Positions 1-6,760 of a stretch of DNA of 19,388 nucleotides are shown piece by piece. Positions within the stretch are counted from its first letter, which is position 1. Each line of letters begins with the position of its first letter. Under the pieces are notes generated by a model, which was given only the letters and a program-made list of their open reading frames with translations, ran no database searches and was not told the DNA's origin. The stretch is from JARRON01 sp037383845 (lineage in GTDB: Bacteria; Pseudomonadota; Gammaproteobacteria; Steroidobacterales; XN24): assembly GCA_037383845.1 (NCBI GenBank), contig JARRON010000043.1:1-19388 (forward strand), in the 5' to 3' direction. The translations under genes were made by a program, and so were the position numbers.

Positions 1-621
1 CACCTATGTGATTTCCGGAGGGCCCTGGCGCCGTTCAGTGTCCGGGTGGTTTCTCCCTCCGATGGCGGTGGCACGAGCACTGCAAATCGCCCGCCCCGGA
101 TCACGGGAGCCCCGCCGACGGCGGTTGTCGTCGGCGAGCGGCTCGGGTTTGTCCCGACGTCCAGCGATCCTGACGGGGATCGCCTGACCTTCTCGGCCAC
201 CAACCTGGCGCCATGGATGAGCCTCGACCCTGCCAGCGGCCGGGTGACCGGCACCCCCGGTCCTGGCGATGTCCGGCGGTGGAGCAACATCAGGATCACC
301 GTGTCTGATGGCACAGCGACGGACACCCTGGGCCCCTTCGGTGTCGAAGTCACGCAGGTCGGAGCCATCTCCGTGACGGTCAGCTGGACACCCCCCACCG
401 AGCGAGAAGACGGAACTGTCTTGAGTAACCTGGCCGGTCACAAGATCTATGTCGGGCGCAGCCGCGACGCGCTGGACCGGGTCATCCGGGTGTCGGGCGC
501 GGGCATCAGCCGGTACGTCGTCGACGACCTGAGTCCGGGCACCTGGTTCTTCCGGATGAGCGCTTTCGACAGCGACGGGGCCGAGAGCAAGAGAACCGGA
601 CTCGTGCGGGCCGATCTCTAG
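1..621 (+). CDS. Ig-like (He_PIG) and fibronectin type III domain protein, 3' part only
   Basis: The frame is open from the first base to the TAG at 619-621, giving 206 visible residues; the true start lies upstream of the window. A GTG at position 46 could be called as a start, but it sits between two domains and has no ribosome binding site. The first visible residues (LAPFSVRVV) look like the last strand of an earlier Ig-like domain. Residues about 29-117 form a complete He_PIG-type domain: NRPPRITG opening, DPDGDRLTF, a GRVTGTPG turn, then NIRITVSDG and a closing strand ending FGVEV. Residues about 120-206 read as a fibronectin type III domain, with SWTPPTE, LAGHKIYVG and LSPGTWFFRMSAFDSDGAES. 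Such pairs usually end large secreted or surface adhesion or binding proteins. The ligand and the rest of the protein cannot be known here. It is probably not co-transcribed with pcnB. Confidence 0.8.
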   Translation, partial: HLCDFRRALAPFSVRVVSPSDGGGTSTANRPPRITGAPPTAVVVGERLGFVPTSSDPDGDRLTFSATNLAPWMSLDPASGRVTGTPGPGDVRRWSNIRITVSDGTATDTLGPFGVEVTQVGAISVTVSWTPPTEREDGTVLSNLAGHKIYVGRSRDALDRVIRVSGAGISRYVVDDLSPGTWFFRMSAFDSDGAESKRTGLVRADL

Positions 622-622
622 A

Positions 623-643
623 GACCCAGGGTGGGGCTGGGTC
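623..643 (+). terminator. Hairpin after the Ig/FN3 gene, possible terminator
   Basis: A perfect 7-bp stem, GACCCAG paired with CTGGGTC, encloses a 7-base loop and begins two bases after the stop codon. No T-run follows, so it is not a canonical intrinsic terminator. It could be a processing or pausing structure, or stabilise the 3' end of the mRNA. Confidence 0.35.
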
Positions 644-897
644 GCATGGTGTCGCGTCGAGGCCCCGGGGCAAATCGACCCGGGACCCGTATTTCCGCCT
701 GCCGTCGGGAAAGTGACTGTGGTCGCGGGAGGAGCGACTGCGGAAAAGAGATGGCGCTCCCTAGGGGGGTTTCCCGGAATCCGGAACCGGGCGGCACAGC
801 GCCCGGAAGGGGCGCGAATTTTACGCCCGATCGCGGGCGGACTCAACGGCCGGGGGGCAGCCGGCCGACAGCCTTTCCCGGCCCCGCCGGGAGCCCA

Positions 898-906
898 TGC
901 TAGACT
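898..906 (+). promoter_or_regulatory. Extended -10 promoter element for pcnB
   Basis: The sequence TGCTAGACT matches an extended -10 box (TGn followed by TAGACT at 901-906). No good -35 hexamer is visible 16-18 bp upstream, which is common for extended -10 promoters. Transcription would begin near 912-913. That gives a leader of about 28 bases to the TTG at 941 and argues against starts at 713 or 914. Confidence 0.5.
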
Positions 907-940
907 CTGGCGGTTGGACCACCCACAGGCATATACCGCA

Positions 941-2284
941 TTGGCGAGCGAGCCCGTCCCCGCTGGCGCCGAGCCGACGATCATCCCGCGGCCCGACCAC
1001 AACATCTCCCGCGCCAACATCTCCAGGAACGCCCTGAAGGTCATGTACCGCCTCCGAGACGGCGGCTTCCAGGCGTTCCTCGTGGGCGGGGGCGTCAGGG
1101 ACCTGCTGCTCGGACGGGAGCCCAAGGACTTCGACATCGCGACCGACGCGACCCCCGAGCAGGTGCGGAAGCTGTTCCGGAACTGCCGGCTCATCGGCCG
1201 CCGCTTCCGCCTGGCCCACGTCTACTTCGGCCGCGAGATCGTGGAGGTGGCGACCTTCCGCGGATCCGAGCTGCCCGGCGAGACCCGCGACGACGACGGC
1301 GGGTTCGTCAAGGACGAGGAAGGGCGGCTGCTGCGGGACAACATCTACGGCTCCATCGATCAGGACATCTGGCGCCGGGACTTCACCGCCAACGCGCTGT
1401 ATTACAACATCGCGGACTATTCCATCTGGGATTACGCGGAGGGCGTAAAGGACATACGGCGGGGCGTGCTGCGGCTGATCGGCGATCCCGTGGAGCGCTA
1501 CCGGGAAGATCCGGTCAGGCTTCTCCGCGCCGCCCGTTTCGCCGCCAAGCTCGGATTTCGCCTGGACCCGGACACCGAGGCGCCCATCGACGACATGGCG
1601 CCGCTGCTTGCAAGCGTGCCGCCGGCCCGCCTGTTCGACGAGACACTGAAGCTGTTTCTGTCCGGTCACGCCGTCCAGTCGTACGAGAGCCTGCGCCACT
1701 ACGGACTGTTCGGCTACCTCTTTCCGGCGGCGGACGAGCTGCTGGACAGCCCCGACGGGGACGCGTTCCGTGCCCTGCTCCTGGCGGGGCTGGCCAATAC
1801 AGACAAGCGGGTCGCGGAAGACCAGCCGGTCACGGCGGTATTCCTCTTCTGTCTCCTGCTGTGGGGGCCCACCCGCCAGCTGGCCGCCGATTACCAGGCC
1901 GACGGAGAACCGCCGGTGCAGGCCCTGCTGTTCGCGTCCGACGAGATAGGAGACCGGCAGCAGGAACACGTCGCCATTCCCCGGCGGGTCATGACGCCCG
2001 CGAAGGAAATGATGCTCATGCAGCTGCGCATGCAGCGCACCCGGGGCAAGCGCGTCCTCGGGCTCCTTGGCCATCCGCGCTTCCGGGCGGCCTACGACTT
2101 TTTGCTGCTGCGGGCTGAGACCGGGGACGAGGATCCCGAGCTTGCGTCGTTCTGGACACAGCTCCAGGAGATGAGCCCGGAGGAGCAGGCCAAAGCGGTG
2201 GGCGCGGGTCGCAGCAGCTCGAAGGGCGGCCGCAAGCGCCGCCGCCCGCGCCGGCGCAAGCCCTCCGGCAGCACGGGCCACTGA
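941..2284 (+). CDS. pcnB: Poly(A) polymerase I (PcnB)
   Basis: PcnB adds 3' poly(A) tails to RNAs and so marks them for decay. With the TTG start at 941 the protein has 447 residues, close to the roughly 465 of the E. coli enzyme. The frame stays open back to a GTG at 713, but that would add an atypical Arg/Gly/Pro-rich extension upstream of the likely promoter. The nucleotidyltransferase core shows GGGVRD (residues 49-54) and the metal-binding DFD (63-65). The stretch LFRNCRLIGRRFRLAHV distinguishes bacterial poly(A) polymerases from CCA-adding enzymes. Downstream are RRDFTANALYYN and YREDPVRLLRAARFAAKLGF, both standard for the family. The tail is strongly basic (KGGRKRRRPRRRK), as in other gammaproteobacterial PcnB proteins, and probably binds RNA. 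folK follows after 4 bp. Function is very secure; the exact start is moderately secure. Confidence 0.95.
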   Translation: MASEPVPAGAEPTIIPRPDHNISRANISRNALKVMYRLRDGGFQAFLVGGGVRDLLLGREPKDFDIATDATPEQVRKLFRNCRLIGRRFRLAHVYFGREIVEVATFRGSELPGETRDDDGGFVKDEEGRLLRDNIYGSIDQDIWRRDFTANALYYNIADYSIWDYAEGVKDIRRGVLRLIGDPVERYREDPVRLLRAARFAAKLGFRLDPDTEAPIDDMAPLLASVPPARLFDETLKLFLSGHAVQSYESLRHYGLFGYLFPAADELLDSPDGDAFRALLLAGLANTDKRVAEDQPVTAVFLFCLLLWGPTRQLAADYQADGEPPVQALLFASDEIGDRQQEHVAIPRRVMTPAKEMMLMQLRMQRTRGKRVLGLLGHPRFRAAYDFLLLRAETGDEDPELASFWTQLQEMSPEEQAKAVGAGRSSSKGGRKRRRPRRRKPSGSTGH

Positions 2285-2288
2285 CCCG

Positions 2289-2789
2289 ATGGCGCCCGCC
2301 TGGATGCCCGCCTATGTCGGCCTGGGCAGCAACCTGGACGACCCGCGCAGACAGCTGCTCGCGGCCTTCGAAGCACTGGCCCGGCTGGATGAAACGCGTT
2401 TGCTGGCGGTTTCGTCGCTGTACGGGAGCGCGCCGATGGGGCCGCCGGGCCAGCCGGATTATGTCAACGCAGCAGCCGGCATGCTCACGACCCTGGCGCC
2501 CGAGGAATTCCTGTCCGCCCTGCAGGCCGTCGAGAAGGCCCACGGGCGTCGACGGGACGGCGAGCGCTGGGGCCCCCGCATCCTCGACCTGGACCTGCTG
2601 GGGTTCGGCAACCTGACCCGCCGGGATGACGATCTGGTCCTGCCGCACCCCGGCATCCCACGGCGGCCCTTCGTGATCGTTCCGCTGGCCGAGATCGCGC
2701 CGGGCCTGCGACTGCCGGGACTGCCGCCGGTGGCTGCCATGGCCCGCAGCGCCGCCAGGGACGAACTCTGGATGCTGGAGGCGGCGTGA
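2289..2789 (+). CDS. folK: 6-hydroxymethyl-7,8-dihydropterin pyrophosphokinase (HPPK)
   Basis: FolK transfers pyrophosphate from ATP to 6-hydroxymethyl-7,8-dihydropterin, the step before dihydropteroate synthase in folate synthesis. The 166-residue protein fits the family (E. coli about 159). Visible signatures are YVGLGSNL (9-16), the SSLYGSAPMGPPGQPDYVNA substrate region, and ERWGPRILDLDLL (92-104), which carries the two magnesium-binding aspartates (D100 and D102). The closing motif is LPHPGIPRRPFVIVPL. The ATG lies 4 bp after the pcnB stop with no clear Shine-Dalgarno, so translation is probably coupled to pcnB. A second in-frame ATG at 2304, just before the YVGLGSN motif, is an alternative start. 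The pcnB-folK pairing is common in gammaproteobacteria. Confidence 0.95.
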   Translation: MAPAWMPAYVGLGSNLDDPRRQLLAAFEALARLDETRLLAVSSLYGSAPMGPPGQPDYVNAAAGMLTTLAPEEFLSALQAVEKAHGRRRDGERWGPRILDLDLLGFGNLTRRDDDLVLPHPGIPRRPFVIVPLAEIAPGLRLPGLPPVAAMARSAARDELWMLEAA

Positions 2790-3436
2790 GGGACCGCGGC
2801 CGCTACATCGCCATCGAGGGCCCCATCGGCGTTGGCAAGACCTCGCTGGCCCGGAAGCTGGCGGACAGCCTGGAATGCGAGCTGGTCCTTGAGAAGGCGG
2901 AGGAAAATCCGTTCCTGGAGCGTTTCTACCGGGAGCCCGCGACGGCAGCGCTGCCCACCCAGCTGTTCTTCCTCTTCCAGCGGGCCCGCCAGGTCCAGCA
3001 AATGCGGCAGGCGGACCTCTTCGCCACCGGCAGGGTGGCGGACTTCCTGCTGCAGAAGGACCGGATCTTCGCCCAGCTCACTCTGCCGGACGAGGAGTAC
3101 CGGCTGTACGACCAGGTCTACCAGTCACTTTCCATCGACGCGCCCACGCCGGACCTGGTGGTCTACCTGCAGGCGCCCGTATCGGTGCTGCAGGAGCGGG
3201 TGCGGCGGCGGGGGATCAGCTACGAGCAGAGAATCCGCGGCGAGTACCTGGAGCGGCTCGCCGATGCCTACATGGATTTTTTCCACCGCTACGATGAAGG
3301 TCCGCTGCTGATCGTGAACGCGGCCGGCATCGACGTGGTGGGCCGGGACGCGGACTACCAGGCGCTGCTGGAACGAATCCTGGCGGTGGACGGCGGCCGT
3401 CACTACTTCAATCCGGAGCCCTTCGAGGCCCGCTGA
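2786..3436 (+). CDS. Deoxynucleoside kinase family protein
   Basis: A 216-residue P-loop kinase of the deoxynucleoside kinase (dNK) family, expected to phosphorylate a deoxynucleoside at its 5' position for nucleotide salvage. It shows a Walker A loop GPIGVGKT (12-19), ENPFLERFY (40-48), the helix QLFFLFQRARQ, DFLLQKDRIFAQ (86-97; D92-R93 correspond to the conserved DRS-type motif), and a strand VVYLQAP followed by an arginine-rich lid, ERVRRRG (137-143). The start is a GTG whose last bases overlap the folK stop (GTGA, 4-nt overlap), indicating translational coupling. A plain sequence reading cannot decide between deoxyadenosine, deoxyguanosine or broader specificity. Its place between folK and panB suggests co-expression with cofactor genes rather than a shared pathway. 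The family call is firm; the substrate is unknown. Confidence 0.88.
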   Translation: MRDRGRYIAIEGPIGVGKTSLARKLADSLECELVLEKAEENPFLERFYREPATAALPTQLFFLFQRARQVQQMRQADLFATGRVADFLLQKDRIFAQLTLPDEEYRLYDQVYQSLSIDAPTPDLVVYLQAPVSVLQERVRRRGISYEQRIRGEYLERLADAYMDFFHRYDEGPLLIVNAAGIDVVGRDADYQALLERILAVDGGRHYFNPEPFEAR

Positions 3437-3502
3437 AGCCCGCGTTGATGTTTGGCCCCGAGTCGGCCATCCTCACGCGCCCCTGCCGGGAGATCTGTCG
3501 CC

Positions 3503-4339
3503 ATGACGATGTACAGTCATCTTCAGGACCGCCCACGGACGGAGAAGCCCGTCACCATCGAGACCCTGGCCGGCATGAAGTCCGCCGGGGAAAAGATCGC
3601 GTGCCTGACCGCCTACGATGCCAGCTTCGGCGTCGTCGTGGACATGGCCGGCATGGACCTCATCCTCGTCGGGGACTCGCTGGGCATGGTGCTGCAGGGC
3701 CACGACACCACCGTCCCCGTCACCATGGACCACATGGTCTACCACACCCGCTGCGTGTCCCGCGGCGTGCGCCGGGCGCTGCTGGTGGCGGACATGCCCT
3801 TCGGCAGCTACTCACTTCCGGAGCCGGCGTTCGCCAATGCCGTGCGGCTGATGCAGGACGGTGGCGCCCAGATGGTGAAGCTGGAAGGCGGCGCGCTTCA
3901 GGCGCGCACGGTGGAGTTCCTGGCATCCCGGGACATCCCGGTGTGTGCCCACATCGGGCTTACGCCCCAGTCCATCCACAAGCTGGGGGGCTTCAAGGTG
4001 CAGGGGCGGGAGTCCGCCGTGGCAGAGCAGATGGAGACGGACGCCCGGGCCCTGCAGGATGCGGGCGCGGACATTGTCCTCCTGGAATGCGTGCCCCAGG
4101 CGCTCGGCGCCCGCATCGCCGGGGCGCTGTCGGTGCCCGTGATCGGCATCGGCGCCGGCCCCGGGGTGGACGGTCAGATCCTGGTGCTTTACGACATCCT
4201 GGACATTCTCCCCGGGCGCAAGCCTCGCTTCGTCCAAAATTTCCTGGCCGGCCGGGACAGCGCGCTGGCCGCGATACAGGCCTACATCGCCTCGGTGAAA
4301 GACGGCAGCTACCCGGCGCCGGAACACTGTTTCTCGTGA
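3503..4339 (+). CDS. panB: 3-methyl-2-oxobutanoate hydroxymethyltransferase (PanB)
   Basis: PanB makes ketopantoate from alpha-ketoisovalerate and 5,10-methylenetetrahydrofolate, the first committed step to pantothenate. The chosen ATG at 3503 gives 278 residues (E. coli 264) and is preceded by GGGAGA at 3488-3493. The open frame extends back to 3452, but the extra residues are not PanB-like; a second ATG at 3509 is also possible. The metal ligands are recognisable: D58 in VGDSLGMV, D97 in VADMPFGSY and E128 in KLEGG. The catalytic glutamate is E195 in LLECVP. IGIGAGPGVDGQILVLYDILDI near the C-terminus is highly characteristic. The stop overlaps the panC start. The enzyme's folate cofactor gives a loose biochemical link to folK upstream. 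Confidence 0.97.
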   Translation: MTMYSHLQDRPRTEKPVTIETLAGMKSAGEKIACLTAYDASFGVVVDMAGMDLILVGDSLGMVLQGHDTTVPVTMDHMVYHTRCVSRGVRRALLVADMPFGSYSLPEPAFANAVRLMQDGGAQMVKLEGGALQARTVEFLASRDIPVCAHIGLTPQSIHKLGGFKVQGRESAVAEQMETDARALQDAGADIVLLECVPQALGARIAGALSVPVIGIGAGPGVDGQILVLYDILDILPGRKPRFVQNFLAGRDSALAAIQAYIASVKDGSYPAPEHCFS

Positions 4340-5220
4340 GCACGTCCCCGGCACTGCTCCATGATCCGGACGCTTTGCGCCGGCGCGTGGCGCAGTGGAA
4401 GCGGGAAGGCCTCCGCGTGGGGCTGGTGCCCACCATGGGCAACCTGCACAGCGGCCACCTGGCCCTGGTGGATGCCGCGGCGGCCCGGGCCGGGCGCGTG
4501 GTCGTGAGCATTTTCGTGAACCCTCTCCAGTTCGGCCCCGGCGAAGACTTCGCCAGCTACCCGCGAACCCTGGCCGAAGACATGGACAAGCTCGCCGCTA
4601 CGGGCGCTGCCGCGGTCTTCGCTCCGCCGGAAGACGTCATGTATCCCTCCGGCCGGGACGGGGTGACCCGGGTGGAAGTCCCGGCGATATCGGAGGAGCT
4701 GTGCGGCGCGAGCCGGCCCGGGCACTTCGTGGGGGTGGCCACGGTGGTGGCCAAGCTGTTCAACCTGGTGGCGCCCGATGTGGCGGTATTCGGCCGCAAG
4801 GATTTCCAGCAGCTGGTGGTGATCCGTCGCATGGCACGGGATCTCTGCTTTCCGGTGGAAATCGTCGGCCTGGACACGGTCCGGGAGCCGGACGGCCTCG
4901 CCATGAGCTCCAGGAACGCCTACCTGACCCGGGAAGAGCGGGCGCGGGCGCCGGCCCTCTACCAGGCGCTTGTCGCGGCCGGGGGCAGGCTGACAGGCGG
5001 CGACCGGGATTTTGTTGCAATACAGCAAGAAGGCATGGAAAATGTGCGGTCGGCCGGCCTGGAGCCGGAATATTTCGAGGTCCGCCGGCGGGACGACCTG
5101 GCGGCGCCGGCAGCTGGCGACAGCGCGCTGGTCGTGCTGGCCGCGGCCCGGCTGGGCAGGGCAAGGCTCATCGACAATCTCCCCGTGGACGTCGCGGAGC
5201 ACGGGCGAGGAAAGGCTTGA
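4336..5220 (+). CDS. panC: Pantothenate synthetase (pantoate--beta-alanine ligase)
   Basis: PanC condenses pantoate with beta-alanine using ATP through a pantoyl-adenylate, giving pantothenate. The GTG at 4336 overlaps the panB stop (GTGA), so the two are translationally coupled. The frame is open far upstream, but that part lies inside panB and is not real. The 294-residue product shows PTMGNLHSGHL with the nucleotidyl-transferase HxGH (H38-H41), FVNPLQFGPGEDFASYPRT, FGRKDFQQL, and REPDGLAMSSRNAYL, where MSSRN (190-194) is the KMSKS-like ATP loop. The C-terminal domain ends ARLGRARLIDNLPV, as in the family. It works with PanB and PanD, encoded on either side. A likely panD promoter overlaps the panC stop codon. 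Confidence 0.97.
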   Translation: MSTSPALLHDPDALRRRVAQWKREGLRVGLVPTMGNLHSGHLALVDAAAARAGRVVVSIFVNPLQFGPGEDFASYPRTLAEDMDKLAATGAAAVFAPPEDVMYPSGRDGVTRVEVPAISEELCGASRPGHFVGVATVVAKLFNLVAPDVAVFGRKDFQQLVVIRRMARDLCFPVEIVGLDTVREPDGLAMSSRNAYLTREERARAPALYQALVAAGGRLTGGDRDFVAIQQEGMENVRSAGLEPEYFEVRRRDDLAAPAAGDSALVVLAAARLGRARLIDNLPVDVAEHGRGKA

Positions 5221-5247
5221 AAACCGGGGCCTGCGTCCTCATACAAT
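5217..5247 (+). promoter_or_regulatory. Sigma70-type promoter for panD
   Basis: TTGAAA (5217-5222, overlapping the panC stop) and TACAAT (5242-5247) are separated by 19 bp, slightly longer than the ideal 17. The predicted transcript starts near 5254, about 40 bases before the panD ATG, and includes the GAGGGG ribosome binding site at 5281-5286. panD could thus be expressed independently of the operon. Confidence 0.55.
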
Positions 5248-5295
5248 GGGGCCGGCCTGAAAATGGCGACTCGACGACCCGAGGGGTAACGACCG

Positions 5296-5676
5296 ATGCA
5301 GCTGACTTTGCTCAAGGCCAAGCTACACCGGGCCTGCGTGACTCACGCGGAGCTGGACTACGAGGGGTCGTGCGCCATCGACGCGGACCTGCTTGAGAAA
5401 TCCGGCATCCTCGAATACGAGCAGATCCAGATCTACAACGTCACCAACGGCAAGCGTTTCACCACCTACGCCATCCAGGCGGAAGCGGGTTCCCGCGTGA
5501 TTTCCGTCAACGGTGCGGCGGCTCACAAGGCCAGCCCGGGGGACCGGGTCATCATCTGCGCCTACGGCGGCGTCTCGGAGGCCGAGGCGCGGAAGCACAA
5601 GCCGAAGCTGGTCTACCTGGACGAGAACAACCACGTGATCCGGGAATCCAACACGATCCCCGTCCAGGCGGCCTGA
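5296..5676 (+). CDS. panD: Aspartate 1-decarboxylase (PanD), pyruvoyl enzyme precursor
   Basis: PanD decarboxylates aspartate to beta-alanine, the second substrate of PanC. The 126-residue length matches E. coli PanD. The proenzyme self-cleaves between G24 and S25 in YEGSCAID, turning the serine into the pyruvoyl cofactor; this site is intact. Other family features are KLHRACVTHAELDY at the N-terminus, YNVTNGKRFTTYAI, and the GDRVIICAYGGVS strand. The ATG at 5296 has a good GAGGGG ribosome binding site 9 bases upstream. In E. coli and relatives, PanD maturation is assisted by PanM/PanZ, which is not encoded in this window. It has its own putative promoter and is followed by a hairpin shared with the convergent Crp-GGDEF gene. 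Confidence 0.97.
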   Translation: MQLTLLKAKLHRACVTHAELDYEGSCAIDADLLEKSGILEYEQIQIYNVTNGKRFTTYAIQAEAGSRVISVNGAAAHKASPGDRVIICAYGGVSEAEARKHKPKLVYLDENNHVIRESNTIPVQAA

Positions 5677-5683
5677 TCCTCCT

Positions 5684-5705
5684 GCGGGCCGGTCCCCGGA
5701 CCCGC
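5684..5705. terminator. Hairpin between convergent panD and Crp-GGDEF gene
   Basis: GCGGGCCGG (5684-5692) pairs with CCGGACCCGC (5696-5705) in a 9-bp stem with one bulged A and a 3-base loop. It occupies nearly all of the 28-bp gap between the two convergent stop codons, so it could end transcription from both sides. Neither strand has a proper T-tract, so it is at best a weak intrinsic terminator. Confidence 0.4.
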
Positions 5706-6655
5706 TAGATTTCCACCCGGTTCCTGCCGCCGACCTTGGCGCGGTACAGGGCGTCGTCCGCGCGGGCGATGAGGGATTCCAGCGAGTCGGATCGCTCCAG
5801 GCGCGCCACGCCCGCCGACAGGGTGATCCGGGGCGCGCCGGGATCCTCGGCGGCAGCTTGCATCACCGCCCCTCGGGCCCTTTCCGCGCAGCCGCGGGCG
5901 TCCTGCAGTTCCGCACCGGGCAGGAGGATGCTGAATTCATCCCCGCCGAAGCGGGCAATCATGTCGTCGGGCCGGAAATGGCTTCGCAGGGTTTCCGCCA
6001 CCAGGCGCAGGGCCCGGTCGCCGGCCACGTGCCCGAAGCGGTCGTTGAACTGCTTGAACTGGTCCACGTCCACCATCACCAGAGATGCCGGGCTGGCGTC
6101 CCTGTGGCAGCGCTCCACCCGCCGCCGGAAGGCGTCGTCCAGCCAGTGCCGGTTGTGGAGGTCGGTCAGCGCGTCCGTCACCGCGTGGCGCTCGAATTCC
6201 CGGAGCATTCCCACGCTGTCGAGGATCACCTCGTTGTCCGAGCGCAGCCGCGACGACAGGATGACAAGAAGGTTCCGGCAGAATGGGTGGGAGACGTTGA
6301 TCATCTGCCAGAGGATGTCCTGCTCGATCACCATGAGGTGGCTGTCCTGAGCGGCGATGACCCAGGCGGAAGGATCCTTCTCCTCGATGATGGACATCTC
6401 GCCGGCACACTGGCCCGGGTGCAGCACCGTCAGGGGAGGGCTGTCCGGGGATTCCAGGTAGACGTTCAGAGCCCCGGACAGGACGACGAACACGTCGGCA
6501 TTCTTCTTTTCCGGGGACAGCAGTGTTTCGCCTGCTGCCAGGTCGATCCGGCGTGTGCGCGCCAGGAACGGACCGACCGCGCGGATGTCCACGCCGTTGA
6601 GAAGCTGCAGTCCGCCGAGGAAATGCCGCACGTCAGGTGCGTCTACGAATTCCAC
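5705..6655 (-). CDS. Crp-like cyclic-nucleotide-binding domain fused to GGDEF diguanylate cyclase
   Basis: A 316-residue soluble protein with no signal peptide or membrane segment. Residues about 10-120 form a Crp/cNMP-binding-type beta-barrel, including the phosphate-cassette region GEMSIIEEKD and SAWVIAA. A helical linker (about 121-158) leads to a GGDEF domain (about 159-316) that opens with DALTDLHNRHWLDD and contains VDVDQFKQFNDRFGH. The active-site motif GGDEF (237-241) is intact. An inhibitory I-site RxxD (R228-P-D-D231) lies five residues before it, so product-inhibited c-di-GMP synthesis from GTP is expected. The arginine that contacts the cyclic phosphate in Crp (ERSAW) is replaced by proline here (DPSAW), so classical cAMP binding is doubtful. 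The start is a GTG at 6655, with GGGA a few bases upstream. It stands alone, convergent with panD and in tandem behind queG. No function specific to its neighbours is evident. Confidence 0.88.
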   Translation of the reverse strand: MEFVDAPDVRHFLGGLQLLNGVDIRAVGPFLARTRRIDLAAGETLLSPEKKNADVFVVLSGALNVYLESPDSPPLTVLHPGQCAGEMSIIEEKDPSAWVIAAQDSHLMVIEQDILWQMINVSHPFCRNLLVILSSRLRSDNEVILDSVGMLREFERHAVTDALTDLHNRHWLDDAFRRRVERCHRDASPASLVMVDVDQFKQFNDRFGHVAGDRALRLVAETLRSHFRPDDMIARFGGDEFSILLPGAELQDARGCAERARGAVMQAAAEDPGAPRITLSAGVARLERSDSLESLIARADDALYRAKVGGRNRVEI

Positions 6656-6760
6656 CCTGTGTCCCGTCCTTCTTCCTTGCAGTGACCCGGCCCCCGCGAC
6701 GGCATCGCACTATCCGCCTGCCGATGGGCGGCTGCCGTGATGCACCGCGCACATTGTCCC

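Larger units (their letters stand above)
622..940. other. Gene-free region between the Ig/FN3 gene and pcnB
   Basis: About 320 bp with no supportable gene. The frames that stay open here have arginine/glycine/proline-rich compositions typical of noncoding GC-rich DNA. Besides the hairpin at 623-643 and the pcnB promoter near 901, it holds a perfect 6-bp inverted repeat, CGCCCG (824-829) with CGGGCG (834-839) around a 4-base loop, next to a short AT patch (818-823). It also holds a weaker GTCGC/GCGAC repeat near 723-740. I see no known riboswitch or small RNA. Confidence 0.5.

Noticed and set aside
2..30. Possible frameshift at the start of the Ig/FN3 fragment, where another frame reads TYVISGG
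   Set aside because: Frame 1 alone reads sensibly as the last strand of an Ig-like domain, and too little sequence is present to support a shift.
631..903. 90-residue plus-strand frame between the Ig/FN3 gene and pcnB
   Set aside because: Composition is Arg/Gly/Pro-rich without any domain, and it crosses hairpins and the pcnB promoter region.
4..1194. Long minus-strand open frame across the start of pcnB
   Set aside because: Its product is low-complexity Arg/Pro/Ala-rich sequence with no domain, and it is antisense to the well-supported pcnB and the Ig/FN3 gene; typical of GC-rich DNA.
3445..3473. Possible panB promoter, TTGATG with a 17-bp gap to CATCCT
   Set aside because: The spacing is right but both hexamers match poorly, and panB lies in a tightly packed operon; not strong enough to list.
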